Both the position numbers and the translations under genes were made by a program. This document shows positions 11,012 to 22,383 of a stretch of DNA of 64,000 nucleotides, piece by piece. The first letter of the stretch is position 1. Each line of letters opens with the position of its first letter. The notes beneath the pieces were generated by a model. It was not told the DNA's origin, ran no database searches, and was given only the letters and a program-made list of their open reading frames with translations. Source of the stretch: Gonocerus acuteangulatus (taxonomy: Eukaryota; Arthropoda; Insecta; Hemiptera; Coreidae); contig OX328125.1 in the NCBI GenBank assembly GCA_946811695.1, forward strand, positions 49,197,998 through 49,261,997. Direction: 5' to 3'.

Positions 11012-11192
11012 GGAGGCCCGACGATAGTGAGTGCTAACCCGTGAGCATACCGTGCTGAGGGTTCTGGGTTCGATTCCCACTAGGGGTGGTGGTGGTTTCT
11101 GGAGGCACTCTGAAGTCCGGCTTCATGCCTGCATCCTGCCGGGAATCCTGTGTTTAGTGACGTGTTTAGTAAAAAAAAAAAAAAAAAAAAAA
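11012..11192 (+). mobile_element. SINE-3 copy (tRNA-like head, poly-A tail)
   Basis: The head contains AGTGAGTGCTAACCCGTGAG in A-box position and GGGTTCGATTCCCACTAGG, a good RNA polymerase III B box. A ~90-bp body is followed by a ~23-base A tail (11,170-11,192). Weaker relatives sit at 42,276-42,352 (plus) and 62,272-62,400 (minus), sharing AGTGAGyrC and TTCGATTCCCACTAG respectively. Confidence 0.65.
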
Positions 11193-11377
11193 ACTCTTGC
11201 TGTAAAATACTCGAAACTAATGTTAGAAATATATCATGAACATAAGCAGAAGTTTTTTCATGCCAATAAAATAAGCTCCCCCAGCTATAAGTTCTGTTTT
11301 CATGAAAAAAAACTAATTATATAACATTAGGAATGTATGAGAAACGTGTAATGTCAAATGCAGCTAAATCGGTTAAC

Positions 11378-11392
11378 GGGGGGGGGGGGGGG
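11378..11392. repeat. Poly-G run inside a short palindrome
   Basis: Fifteen G residues lie between GGTTAAC and GTAACC. This is an odd feature in AT-rich DNA and resembles the G/C runs inside MITE-M and A1, though no longer match is seen. Confidence 0.6.
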
Positions 11393-11483
11393 TAACCAAA
11401 AATATATATTTTTAAAATAAATCGGTCAGCCGTTCATAAGAAATAAAAAATATCTATTATTTTTATTGTGATCATTTATTTTT

Positions 11484-11689
11484 TTTTATTTTTTACGGCA
11501 CTCTGACATCTAAGCCATTAGCGCCGGGCTATCTATAGATTGCTACCCTTCCTTAAATATCCATGGTGAAGCATGGAATGGCGGGCCCTAAAATGAAAAA
11601 AAAAAAAACCCTTGCTGCTGGCTGGACTCGAGCCCCCATCTCCTGCATGAGATTTTAAGGTGTTAGCCACTAGACCACGATGAGACCCA
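11484..11689 (-). mobile_element. SINE-2 copy, diverged
   Basis: On the minus strand it reads GGGTCTCATCGTGGTCTAGT, GGCTAACACC, then CATGCAGGAGATGGGGGCTC and GAGTCCAG, the tRNA-like head. A body follows that ends in GGCGCTAATGGC and an A-rich tail (T runs at 11,478-11,497). The middle differs from the 45-kb copy. Confidence 0.65.
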
Positions 11690-12999
11690 ATGACCTTTCA
11701 TATTACTGAATTACTTATATGTGGCGGAAGGGAAATAATAAAAATCTCTATTTATTCACTGCTCTAAATGGTTCGCGCAATTATTGTGCCTCTTAAGGAG
11801 CTTATAACTAACAATATATTTTTGGTCGCATTGGTAGAAAAACAGCTGAGGAAATACTAAAATATTCAATATGGTGTGCAGGTATACCAGCTGATTATAT
11901 ATAGATTCTTAAATGTGATTATGTTCATTTCTTTGTCAATTTTATTTTATTTTAATTTTGAAGAGGCGCCATTATGGCGTCAAACATGTAAAGCAGTGAA
12001 CACAGGATTTGGATCAGAAATAACCATGTGTTTTTATGACACACGACGAAATATAAATACAGAATGGAAAAAAATATCAAAACATTCATTGAAAGTTGTA
12101 ATAGCTGCCTGCACTTCCCGCCGTAATTTTAAATAATACTGTTTTTTTAAACTAAATATATAACTCATGTGCAACTAAAAATGTAAGTTTTTCCCCTGTT
12201 TTAAATATGAAATGCTTTTGGAGGCTGAATTCTGGGTCAAAGTGAATCCTCACGTTGAATACTAATCAAAGTCTTCAGCCTTTTCCCCTCTACTTTTAAC
12301 AAGTCAGCCTTCAAACTGACAACACAGAAATGTGTTCTGCAAATTATGAAAAATGCAAAATGTATTATGGGTCCGATCCTTGAGCTGTAGTAACGAGAAA
12401 GAGGATTGTGTTGAGTTGAGGTCGTCAAATACTGTAGGACACTGCTCAAATTGGCTTTATAATTTGCTCTCTTAAACTTGTAGGACACGGAATATGAAAA
12501 ATATAAGGAATCCATATACTATATTTGCCGTAGAGGTCATACATTACACCCCGATTTTCAGTTGTTTTTATTTTTTATAGGTGTAATTTTAATAAGTGAA
12601 TGTATCTACCTCTTGTGAGCATTTAAGGCTTGGAGATTCGTGGCACGGCGTTAGTTCGAGGAGGCCATTACATTTTTTTTTCTCCGAAGCTGTTTTCGTA
12701 CTCCTTATGTATCATGTAACACGGCGGCTCTATAGAAGTAGGGACAAAGTTATGGTACTTTCTAATGTTTTTCCAGCATATGCAGATATGAAAAGGAAGG
12801 CTCTCCTCTATCACAAATGCTAAAAAAAAAAAAAAAAAATATGTTTTTTTGCTTTTACCTATTTCATAAAAAAAATCGCTTGACAGGTCGCTTGACTTCC
12901 TAGGTCGACAATATGAGATTTTTGTTTACTTTCAAACGCACACAAAGGTACATATCCGTCATTCAGTCCACGAGAGACCTAGAGGTCCAAATACTCTCG
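11690..12999. other. Unassigned
   Basis: Open frames at 11,876-12,136 (plus), 12,237-12,515 (minus) and 12,596-12,823 (plus) show no recognisable family. The stretch 12,586-12,839 ends in an 18-base A run and could be a retrotransposed tail, but I cannot show it. Confidence 0.25.
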
Positions 13000-13486
13000 A
13001 GGTATTCTTGACATTGTGTACGGCGAAGGAGGTAGGAAACGATGAGAGACGTACCCAGTCTTTAGAGCCTCCAACAATCTCTCACCTATCCATCCTCCCG
13101 CCGAAACAATGGTGCGCATGTCCCCGCAAGCCCCCGCACATACGCCACCTCTCGTATATCGCAAGCTTGCGGACACATCCCCGTGAAAGGAATACCTATT
13201 TCTCTAGCTTCAACTCCGAGACAGTCAGTCACCAGATACCTGGGCAAACTGACCCAGAATATCTAACAAACGCCACTACGTCTGTAACCGGCGAAGCCTT
13301 AAGGGCCCCCGGCCACCAACCCAACCCGTAGTACCATTTTAGGACTTAGTCCATCTGGTCTTGAATGGTCACAGACCCGGAGAACGTTCTCTCCTACGGT
13401 TCCCCTATCCATAGGGAACCAGGGGGGGACTAACCCTGGTTCCCCATAGAAAGGGAGGGATCCGTACCCTCAGGTATTCTTGACAG
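13000..13486. other. GC-rich island flanked by 14-bp direct repeats
   Basis: AGGTATTCTTGACA occurs at 13,000-13,013 and again at 13,473-13,486. The ~460 bp between is markedly GC-richer than its flanks and holds a small palindrome-rich patch (GGTTCCCC, CCATAGGGAACC, CCTGGTTCCCCATAG at about 13,400-13,450). The direct repeats look like a target-site duplication. No RT, transposase, tRNA-like box or poly-A tail is visible. A 107-codon frame inside (13,008-13,331) has no family features. Confidence 0.5.
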
Positions 13487-14129
13487 TACGGAGATAATTC
13501 CCCTTATTACTACTCGTTTAATTCCTCAGAAATAAACCAAAATAATTGTATACTCAAGGACAAAAAACCGGCGCACCTTGAATTCTTCTAGACGCCAATT
13601 ATTTTGCCACCCGAGATAGAGAAGACGCCAATTTTTTTGTACGCAGGTTGACTATTTATATAATTTCCCTACTCCATCCATTGGCTACATGTTTTTTTGT
13701 TTTTTTTCAAAGATAGAAAATTATTTTGTAGTTCATGAAACCACTGTATATTGCACAGGGCAGTGTGTACTCTGTTTAATCTTCTTAACATTCTTCCTGA
13801 AAATGCTGAATGCTATTCGCCTTGGAAGCGGAGCATCCCCAATGAATAATAATAATTATTATTATAATCTACTTAATAGATTATAATCTACTTAATAACA
13901 GAACTTTTCAATTTTTAATATTCCTGTTTAATATACAGTTGTTTAATAAATTTTAATACTTGTAAGAGTAGACCGAAGCACCTTAATAAAAAAAAAAATC
14001 CAATACTAGCAAGACTTCCTAGATTAGAACTATAAACTTGACGCAACGTAAAATAAAATCATTAACTGGCTTAAATAACTGAAATAAATCATGCCGGCTG
14101 CACAAATAGTTTTTTGCTGTTTTTTTTAG
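13487..14129. other. Unassigned AT-rich DNA
   Basis: Includes a small direct repeat (TATAATCTACTTAATA twice, 13,863-13,898). Nothing else recognised. Confidence 0.3.
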
Positions 14130-14189
14130 CATAAATATGCTTTAGGGGTGTCTAAACTGGAAAAAAACCGTTACAAAAAAGTGTCCGCT

Positions 14190-14310
14190 GGCGTTCGCGC
14201 ATGCGCAGTTGCGTACGTCCACGCGCAGTTGCGTTCGCCCATGCGCAGTCGCGTTCGTGCATTTACAGTTGCGTACGCGCATGCGCAGTGTCGTTCGAGC
14301 ATACGCAGCA
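14190..14310. repeat. 20-bp CpG-rich tandem repeat, ~6 units
   Basis: Six successive 20-bp units follow the pattern GCGTTCGCGCATGCGCAGTT with substitutions, followed by a partial unit. Several units contain GCGCATGCGC, the palindrome known as the NRF-1 binding consensus. One further unit-like copy lies at 16,702-16,721 in the other half of the split element. Confidence 0.75.
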
Positions 14311-14428
14311 TACGTTATAGAGTACATTACATAGGTTTATCGGGTGGACCTAGTGTTACAAAAAAGTGTCACAAGAAGGTGTCCGCGCATGTGCGGGGGC
14401 CATCTAGGAAAAAGAAGACTCGATGTTA

Positions 14429-14505
14429 ATTTAATTTAATTTTATTTCATTGTTGAGCATCGCAACATTGGCGACAAACTCATTTTATGTTTGTTACGTC
14501 AAGAA

Positions 14506-14538
<33 letters not shown>

Positions 14539-16619
14539 GTAAATGAATAATTAAAGAACTTAAATGTTAACAAAACGTGAAAAAGAAGATAAAGCACACA
14601 AAAAAAAAATAAAAATAAAAACAGAACAAATCGTAACACTAAAGTAATAATTAGATGTAAACATAAAATTTTGAAATAGTGGATGTGAAAGTTAAGTGAA
14701 CTATTTACAGCTTGTTGTATAAATGTGTGTTTTTCAAATGTTTAAGGATTGTATGGATGTGTGGGCTACCCTCTGTCAGTAAGTCGTGTAAGTCTTGGGG
14801 CATATTTAAGTTAATGAGTTGTCTGCAGTTTGTAAGAATATGTTTAACTGTCAGAGTCTCATTGCAGTATTTACAAGTTGGTCTGTCCTTTCTTTCTAGT
14901 AAGTACGAATGGGTAAGTAGAGTGTGTCCAATTCGAAGCCTGGTTAAAATAACATCATCTCGTCGAGAGAAGTGTTCCTTTGACCAGGCTTTCGTTGTAT
15001 TTTTAATTTCTCGTAACTTTGTTTCTGCTTGATACCACTCACTTTCCCATTCGTACTGAATGTAAGTAAGTAATGTTTTGTAGAAGTCCGATGAAGTCAC
15101 AGTATGTAAGTCAAAGGTTGGTCTTTGAGTGGCTAGTTTTGCTTGTAAGTCGACGGCAGTACTGAGTTTGATGTCTTCGTGTCCAGGTAGCCATAGCAAC
15201 GTAATGTGTGTATTATTGTTTTGTAGTTTATATATTTGTGATAATATGTTACTGATGATTGGATGTGTACTGTACATGTTTTGGATGGAGAGTAACGAAC
15301 TTAAGGAGTCAGTGCAAACAGTTATGTGTCGATTTATTCTGTCTTGAACGTTTGTTAGTGCTAACAGTATTCCGTGCAGTTCAGCTGTATATACAGTCGT
15401 CTCGTCGGGTTGTTTCAGTAGGTAAGTGTTGTCGTCAACAATTGCAGATGCTCCAGTTCCGAATTTAGTCTTGGAACCGTCACTGCAAATGTACAACGTG
15501 TCAGTATCCTGTCGCATCATTAAGTTTACTAGATTTTTATAAAATACAGTAGAAGTTGGGTCAGTCTTTTTGTATTTTGTTAATGTTAAGTCAATCCTTA
15601 AGTTCTTTACTCTCCAAGGTGGAATGTCAGTGAATGTTTTTGGGATGATTGCTGTTTCTGTCAGGATGTGGAATCTTCTATCTTCTAAAACTCTTACAAT
15701 TAATGGTTTCCTTCTGCAGTTTGCCATTAAGTATTTGTTAAAATTTGGGTTATTTAAAAAATCGGTTACACATAGTGTACCGAGTCCTTTCGACTTTAAA
15801 ATAAATTTAGAGCACACCATTCGACGCCTGATGTGCAATGGTGGTTTGCCAGCTAATGCACACAGGCTTTCTGAAGGACTGGTCCTAAATGCTCCTGTCG
15901 CAAGCCTTAGTCCAGTGTAGTGTATGGTGTTGAGTAGTTTAAGAGCAGTTGGACTGGCAGATGAATATGCTACACAACCATAATCCAGAAGAGACCTGGT
16001 ATAGGAACGATAGAATATGATCATGGTACATTTGTCAGCACCCCATTTAGTATTACTAAGGATTCTTAGCAGATTCAAGGATTTCTTGCATTTGGTAAGA
16101 AGTCCCTTTAGATGAGGTAACCACGTCAGTTTTCTGTCTAATGTCATTCCCAGAAATGTGAGTAAGTCAGTTCTGTCGATGGCTTTCTGGTGTAATGATA
16201 ATTGGGAAATTTGGTTTTCTCTTTTCCTGGAGAATATTATATATTTCGTCTTATCGTTAGAGAATTGAAACCCAGTTTTAGTACACCATTTTTCTAAATT
16301 GTTTAATGAAGCCTGTATTTGTTGTTGTCCCTTGTCAATTCGTGAATATGAGGTGGAAATCAGGAGGTCATCAGCATACTGACAATAAGATACTCCTTGG
16401 GAAATACAGCCTATGACGGAATTTACAGCGATATTAAATAGAGTAGTACTCAGTACATCTCCTTGAGGCACTCCATTCTCCTGCAGAAATACTTCTGAGG
16501 AGCAGTGCCTATTCTCACCCTGAATGTTCTGTTGGAAAGATAGCTGTGCAAATACTTCAAGACTTTACCTTGGACTCCCCATTCAAGCATCTGTGATAGG
16601 ATCAGTCTTCTCCATACCC
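14429..16619 (-). mobile_element. 5'-truncated LINE (Jockey/I-type) insertion
   Basis: The insertion is flanked by GACTCGATGTTA (14,417-14,428) and GACTCTATGTTA (16,620-16,631), a 12-bp target duplication with one mismatch. The minus-strand 3' end is a TAAATTAAATT-type tail at about 14,429-14,450. The 5' end begins inside the RT domain (RVWRRLILSQMLEWGVQ...), so most of ORF2, the endonuclease and ORF1 are absent, as usual for incomplete reverse transcription. Confidence 0.8.
14705..16471 (-). pseudogene. LINE ORF2 C-terminal part: RT, RNase H, CCHC
   Basis: The frame has 588 uninterrupted codons, beginning at the RT PQG block; the frame-opening codon is GTG, not a true start. RT shows QYADDLLIS (residues 31-39, catalytic DD 34/35) and TFLGMTLD. 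RNase H follows with SDGSK (D331), TAELHG (E364), CTDSL (D388), the LPGHED block and D441. A CX2CX7HX4C motif (C533, C536, H544, C549) lies near the end. Upstream, at 16,472-16,619, RT sequence continues in another frame (YLSNRTFRVRIG), so one frameshift separates it. The protein would copy element RNA at the target site. This copy cannot move because it lacks the 5' half. Confidence 0.9.
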
Positions 16620-16805
16620 GACTCTATGTTATACAACACGTTACATACGTTTGTCGGGTGGACCTAAGCGTTCCAAAAAAGTGCCATAAAAATGTATCCG
16701 CTGGCGTTCGCGCATGCGCGGTGGCCATGCACGAAAAACAAGAATACATTTTATAAAGTACATTACATAGGTTTGTCAGGTGGACCTAAAGCATATTTAT
16801 GTTCC

Positions 16806-17976
16806 TGAATTTGAGCAGAAGGCTCTAAACGATTTTTTTTTTTTTTAAATAAAAAATTATTTTATTAAACAACTTTTTACTGTTCTGTAATGTATAAACA
16901 GGAAGTGACTTGATTTTCAATTACACAGGTCTGCAAAATATGAGGGGTAAACTCATATAAAACACAAAATGTTAGTAAAAAAAACCATAAGTTTTATTAT
17001 GTACAAATTCTTGTTATGACCTGATTTTTAGCACCCTTGCACCTCTCCTTCTTAAATCCTTTCCCTACTCACTTCTCTCCAACCGCCTCTCTTTCATATT
17101 TAGTTATTCCCGGATAGACTGAAAATGAATGTGTAAAACCCCATGCAATTCGTAAAATTGACAACCTGCAGCAACTGCTGAATTAGTGGTTCAACGCTGA
17201 ATAAAAACACAAGCGATGTGTATTAAAAAAACGGGGTGGGTTTGTTAAAAAGCTAGACGTGATAGATTTTTTTACGATTTGAGCAAGCAAAAATCCATGG
17301 GAAACAGTAAGAAATCTATTGGTTGCAGAGGTGTTGTAATTAACTTTATCACAATTTTTTTGCTGACGATAGTAAATTACTTCATTACCGCGATTGTTTT
17401 TGTACGCTACATTAATACATCTACTTTGTGTATTTATGACTCCAATTAGGAACGTACATAATTTATGAACGACCCCTTACGTTCTCAGGGAAGTAATGGA
17501 ACGTCATATACCCTGAAGACGTAGCTTACGTTATATGGATAATTAGTGAATCGGTTCAAGCAGGAATAAAATCATCAATGAAAGAAGGCCGAAGTCTGGA
17601 TGCCAAGGTCGTACCTTTCTCTGCGGTTAGTGGCCAGACAAAGAATTCGACGATGACGTAGCTCCGCACTCACTCCCTGTCGTGATTTCAACTTTTCGTG
17701 GTTAGAATGGGATGAGTCAGTTATTAATCGTGATGAGTACATCGTTTTCCGTGAACGTTGCAATTATTTACCCACAACGATAATCGAACCGCAATATTAA
17801 TGCAGTTTATTCAATAAAGCGATTACCAGGATAGAGATGGTCTGGGTATGGTCTTAATACTCTTAGCTTAATAAAACTACATTTTTTAATAATATTTTGT
17901 AATTGAGCCTATATTTCGGCCTCTATTTGGGCTAAAAAACAAAAATAGACAGGAAAAGTGCAAAAAAAAAAATATC
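16806..17976. other. Unassigned AT-rich DNA
   Basis: A short minus frame at 17,575-17,763 has no features. No repeat relation was noticed except a T run at 16,832. Confidence 0.3.
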
Positions 17977-18035
17977 GTTGAATCTCTTTCAATCCTATCT
18001 ACTTGATACCGAAAATGACCCCTGTTAAAATTTAT
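17977..18035 (+). mobile_element. Solo family A partner arm
   Basis: TCTTTCAATCCTATCTACTT, then ACCGAAAATGACCCCTGTTA and AAATTTATATA matches the arm that precedes (TA)n at 25,550-25,607 and 37,370-37,427. Here the (TA)n and the A1 body are missing. Confidence 0.5.
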
Positions 18036-18214
18036 ATAATCAGTCCCGTAAACGGCCACAAGTGTCCAGATGTGCAGATCCTGCAGAGGTATCTGAATAT
18101 TGACTATAAGGCACACTTGGAAGATAGTGTAGTCAATACTATTCTCCGGCTTCCTGATTTCCCCTTTGCACGTACCCATTAATAAATTTATCGAAGGCTG
18201 GGTGGGACTAGGGA

Positions 18215-18287
18215 CGGCCTGGCGGTACTCAAACCCCATCTCCCGCATGAGAATCCAAGGCGTTAGCCACTTGACCACAGGGAAACC
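18215..18287 (-). mobile_element. SINE-2 head fragment
   Basis: On the minus strand it reads GGTCAAGTGGCTAACGCC, TTGGATTCTCATGCGGGAGA and TGGGGTTTGAGTACC, the tRNA-like head with a weakened B box. The SINE body is not recognisable beyond it. Confidence 0.55.
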
Positions 18288-18470
18288 CGTTTTGTGAAAA
18301 TAAACTTAATTAGGAATGAGACTTTACTACGGTACCCCAAAATATCAATTTGCCTGAACCGGAAATTATGAGAAACATTTGTTGAAAAACACGACAACAA
18401 AATCAGTACATCAAATGTTTTTACTCTAGAACAAAATCAGACAAAAAATTAATAACTGAATCAGCTGTTC

Positions 18471-18471
18471 A

Positions 18472-18541
<70 letters not shown>
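18471..18541. repeat. (TA)n microsatellite
   Basis: A ~70-bp TA run abutting the start of family B (AAAAATCGCGTGTCTGTCTG). Confidence 0.95.
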
Positions 18542-18546
<5 letters not shown>

Positions 18547-18947
18547 CGCGTGTCTGTCTGTTTATCTGTTTGTGAGTTGGTTCTTTATACAAATCCATGC
18601 CGTTTGTCCGATTTTGCCCAAACTTGTACCACGGGTAGGTCTTGATCCAGGATGTCTCGTAGGCTAGGTCAAAAAGGTCTACCAGCTGCCTGTCTGTATG
18701 TTTGTTCCTTATACAAATCGTCACTGTTGGCCCGATTTTCATCAATCTTAGCACACATGTAGGTCTTGATCCAGGGAGTGTCATAGGCTAGGTTAAAATC
18801 GTCTAGGACTAACAGTTCCGAGGTGAACTCGAACAGTTACAGATTTTTGTTATTAGATTTTAATATTACTTATTTGGTTACTAATTTATTTTGGCTTTTC
18901 TAGAGGCAGAAAGTAGGTGTAGCATGGCATACCGGGTAACAGCTAGT
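18542..18947 (+). mobile_element. Family B repeat, copy 1
   Basis: Two ~125-bp units (CTGTCTGTnTGTTTGTTCCT, TATACAAAT, CCGATTTT, GGTAGGTCTTGATCCAGG, CATAGGCTAGG) are followed by a unique part that ends CATACCGGGTAACAGCTAG. The same end occurs inverted at 22,384 (CTAGCTGTTACCCGGC). One side therefore ends in (TA)n and the other in CTAG. The class is not assigned. Confidence 0.6.
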
Positions 18948-20566
18948 TATAAATAAAAAAGAGCAAACATTTTCATGTTTATTTTGTACTTTTAAGTTAT
19001 TTTAATCCTGGTGTGAAGGATTGAAAATAAAATCGAAACTTTGGAATAAATACAAATTCATTTGTTTATTAAAAGAATGTAGTGTTTCGTCTAACCTTTA
19101 TGATTGATCCTCATCATAGTAATGTAACTTAGTTACTTAGATCAGAAATATGTAACTAAAAAAAAAGAAGAGATTTAGAAGAAGACCATTAACATTTCTC
19201 AGTTAATTTTAAATAAATTAATGGGCGTATTGGAAACAATACATTCCACAGGTTATAAACCTATTTGGGATTATTCAGTTTTGGACAATTGACCGATTTC
19301 TCCATTAGCGTCTCAGGATTATTGGAGCCATAAACTTTGCTCAGGAATACACAAATAAATTGTTGCAGAAATTAGTTCTTGAAAAATCTGCACGTACATG
19401 TTTACAAGTACTTCCTACTTCCTACATTAGTTGCAGCAAGGTTATTATTACAGGCAGTGTATGTATGCCTGAAGTTTCATGAAGGAAGATAAATCACATG
19501 GTACGTGTTACAGTAGTAATTACGGAAGTTCAATGAAACATGTCTTAATTGAGTGGTCATCCGATCTTAAACCTCGTACGGGTTTAAAATAGGTGATAAC
19601 CTTCTCTGGAGGTTAACAAGGCCAGGAATGTTCCTGCGATTGTTTCCCATTTGTCCGATCTTAAATCTGTTGTCCTGAGAATCCATCCTAACAAGGAAAG
19701 TATTCGGTTGACAACTGGGGACACTTGAGGCTTAGGCAAGCTACTAGTATTAAATTAAACAATACAATTGAATTATAGACTGTAATGTTTCTGTAAATAA
19801 GATATATTCATATTACAAAATCTATACTGTTGCTATTTCTTTAGAAGAATTTGTGATTAACTGCTCTAAGCAGAAAATCATTAACAATATTTTTCTAAAA
19901 GAAGTTGGACTAGCATGTACTGCATCTCCAGTGATTTGGAAAGATTTAATTAGTGACATGTCTAAAGTAGAACGAAATCAACACCTCCGAAGCTCCAAAC
20001 ACCAGCTCCAACTGAGACAGCCCTCCCGAATGATGCGCCTAAACGATTTTGGTAGAAAATGTATTAGGATTTCAAGTGGTCGCTTTCCACTTATCTTGAT
20101 TTCAGAACTCCTTTTTAGCCATTAAACAAAATATAAGAAAATTCCAAAACTCTTCATTATGTTAAAGTAATAAATTGTTTTTAGTGCTTCCTCTTCGCTA
20201 AAGACAATAACTACATAGCTGGCCTCGTATGACGAAAAGTACTAGTAGATGAATTCACCCAGCGATGTCGGTTAAAAAATTATATGTATAATATATTAGC
20301 TAGAGATATGCCGGCTAGAATCTGAAATTCAAAAATACAATTTAAGGACAATTTCCAGCATCTTGTCCAATATTTTAGGATATGTATATGGACAGAAAAT
20401 GTAATTCAATAGCTTATTTTTACGGTAAAAATTGGAACATTTTGTATAAATATTTAGAGAAAGCATGGAGCTAAAGGAAAGATACCATTGGTTATTACAA
20501 CTTTTAATTTTTTAAATGCCCATTAAGAAAATTGAAGTTTCCTCATAAGAGTTCTTTGTTTTTAGT

Positions 20567-20570
<4 letters not shown>
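18948..20570. other. Unassigned
   Basis: A 90-codon frame at 19,853-20,125 (plus) has no recognisable family. The sequence around 19,560-19,700 is less AT-rich. No internal repeats seen. Confidence 0.25.

Positions 20571-20620
<50 letters not shown>
20571..20620. repeat. (TA)n microsatellite
   Basis: A ~50-bp uninterrupted TA run. No family A or B motif is recognised beside it. Confidence 0.95.
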
Positions 20621-20623
<3 letters not shown>

Positions 20624-20834
20624 TTCATTATTATACTCTGTCTTGATTAATCTATATATAACTCTGAGAAAAGCACGATTTTGACTTTTTTTAGTGATAC
20701 AGCTTTTGTTTATTTATTTATTAAGCTTCGCAACTTTGGCGATTCGCCAGTTCGTTTGGCTTTTTTAATTTCCTATTGTTGTTCCTTGTAAGTGTATATA
20801 GTTTTAATTGTGTGTTGTTATTTGACCACTTCGG

Positions 20835-20947
20835 CCGGAGCACAGTACTGACCACACTATCTCCCTAGTGTGCCGTATGGTCGAGAAACAGATAACTCTA
20901 CAGTATTTGCCCCTCTGTGCCCTTAGTGGCCTATTACGGGACTGATC
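20835..20947 (+). mobile_element. SINE-1 3' fragment
   Basis: CGGCCGGAGCACAGTACTGA, then CACACTATCTCCCTAGTGTG to GGCCTATTACGGGACTGAT matches 36,117-36,228. The tRNA-like head is absent. Confidence 0.65.
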
Positions 20948-21337
20948 TGATTTAACATCTTATTTTCTATTAAAGTATGTCGTACCAATAGCTTGTGTAG
21001 GATAAGATTAATTATATTAAAGGTTTTGTATATTGTGCTGTGTATAAAGTATATTTTATTACCTTTAATTAGCAAAATTAGTAGCATGCTCTTTTTTTTT
21101 TGTTTTAGTAGCACTGCTTGATATTTTATATAATGTATGAACTACTGTTTAATTAGGTTGCTTTGATCACAACGTTAATGCAGTTTTGCTGTTAAATAGC
21201 ATAGCTTGATCATAGGAGTATTAGCTACAACCTGGCAGACGGTTTATAACCATTGTCCCATTGTTGTTATATTATCAATATCTGATGGGTAAAATTGATG
21301 AAGACCTGAAGGAATTTCTCAAATTCCTTTGGAAATC
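20948..21337. other. Unassigned AT-rich DNA
   Basis: Nothing recognised; only short low-complexity frames. Confidence 0.3.
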
Positions 21338-21556
21338 ATGGGCGTATATAAGGGAGGGATATCTGTAAAAATGTCTCATAAAAACCATTAAAATAAATAA
21401 AATAAGAACAGATAGTTCAGACAAAATAATTCTTTTTGGGTGTCATAACGTTTTATTTAGCAAACTATTTCAAGTTCTAGATTGTTAGTATTCCATACCC
21501 CCTAAGTACTACCAGCCCCCCCCCCCCCGAATTTTTTTCCTATATAAGACCATGTA
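21338..21556 (+). mobile_element. MITE-M copy
   Basis: It starts CATGGGCGTATATA and ends with a C run and ATAAGACCATG. The middle includes TTAGTATTCCATACCCC, as in the copy at 48,958-49,212. Flanks TTGGAAAT and TAGGAAAG agree at 6 of 8 positions, consistent with an old 8-bp target duplication. Confidence 0.6.
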
Positions 21557-22383
21557 GGAAAGTGCTGAAAGGAATTATCATCCAACTGCGTGTAGACAAA
21601 AACCAACAGTATATTTGGACAAGGTGTAAAACACGGCTCGGATGGGCACCTTTCTATTATCAAATTAGTTTTGATTGTGGGTTGAGGCAGCCGTTAGGTG
21701 CCCAGCACGTGCCTTCTAAAAGGTAATCGAGGAACGTGGTGTGTCAAAGGTTTTACTTGCAACCGGCTATCGTGAAGTTAGGTGCGCAATTTATAACTCT
21801 CATTGAAAAACTGTTATTTAGTCATAGGTAATTGTTTGTTGATTTATCAAAATGTTGTCTGTGGGCGACATTACTTGAATAAATGAATGGCTTCTCGGTA
21901 TAAATCAAATTTACGGAACGTTGGATCTCAAAGGTTTATTTCCAACCGACTCTCATGAAGATTGGTTTTGTTAGACATACAATTTATATTAATTTCTTTT
22001 TGCCTCTAAAGCGCTCACTAATAATAAAAAGGTCTATTATACAATACTTCCTCCTTCGCTTTATTCAACATAACATTTTATTGTGCATAAAAGAAAAGAA
22101 ACAATTTGTCTAGAATATTAGAAATATACTCTGGGTAAAACAATCTTGAGTTTTATTTAACAATTAAAGTGTTGCTCCGTGCTGATAAATGCCTTGATTA
22201 TTTGATCTGGTTTCAAAAATAATATTATTTTTTTGCCAATAGTGTGCAAGTGGAACATCTTCCAGTGCAATAGGTTGAACCTGTCGGGAATCAGGATTGG
22301 CTGAAGATATAAGATAAAATTAAAATTGAATAATTTTTACTTTATTTTATACAATTTAATTGATATTGTTAAATTCATTTTAT
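21557..22383. other. Unassigned, with a weak 185-bp-spaced duplication
   Basis: AACGTGGTGTGTCAAAGGTT, then ACTTGCAACCGGCTATCGTG (from 21,733) recurs diverged from 21,917 (AACGTTGGATCTCAAAGGTT). No other feature. Confidence 0.3.

Larger units (their letters stand above)
14130..16805. mobile_element. CpG-rich inverted-end element split by a LINE
   Basis: The left end CATAAATATGCTTTAGG (about 14,131-14,147) is the inverse of CCTAAAGCATATTTATG (about 16,787-16,803). Internal motifs are shared by both halves: GTCGGGTGGACCTA, ACAAAAAAGTGTC and GGCGTTCGCGCATGCGC. Without the LINE the element would be ~480 bp. It looks like a MITE with unusually CpG-rich content. Its superfamily is not clear. Confidence 0.6.

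Noticed and set aside
12300..12520. LINE RT C-terminal remnant (TTQKCVLQIMKNAKCIMG-like translation)
   Set aside because: Resemblance to LINE thumb-region wording is weak, and stops follow immediately. Not enough to call.
13008..13331. 107-codon frame in the GC-rich island
   Set aside because: A high-GC segment has few stops by chance, an opposing frame overlaps it, and no motif is recognisable.
14142..14429. Opposing 61- and 93-codon frames
   Set aside because: Translations of the 20-bp CpG-rich tandem repeat.
14712..15920. Plus-strand frames of 70-116 codons
   Set aside because: Shadows of the minus-strand LINE gene, which shows catalytic motifs in the other frame.
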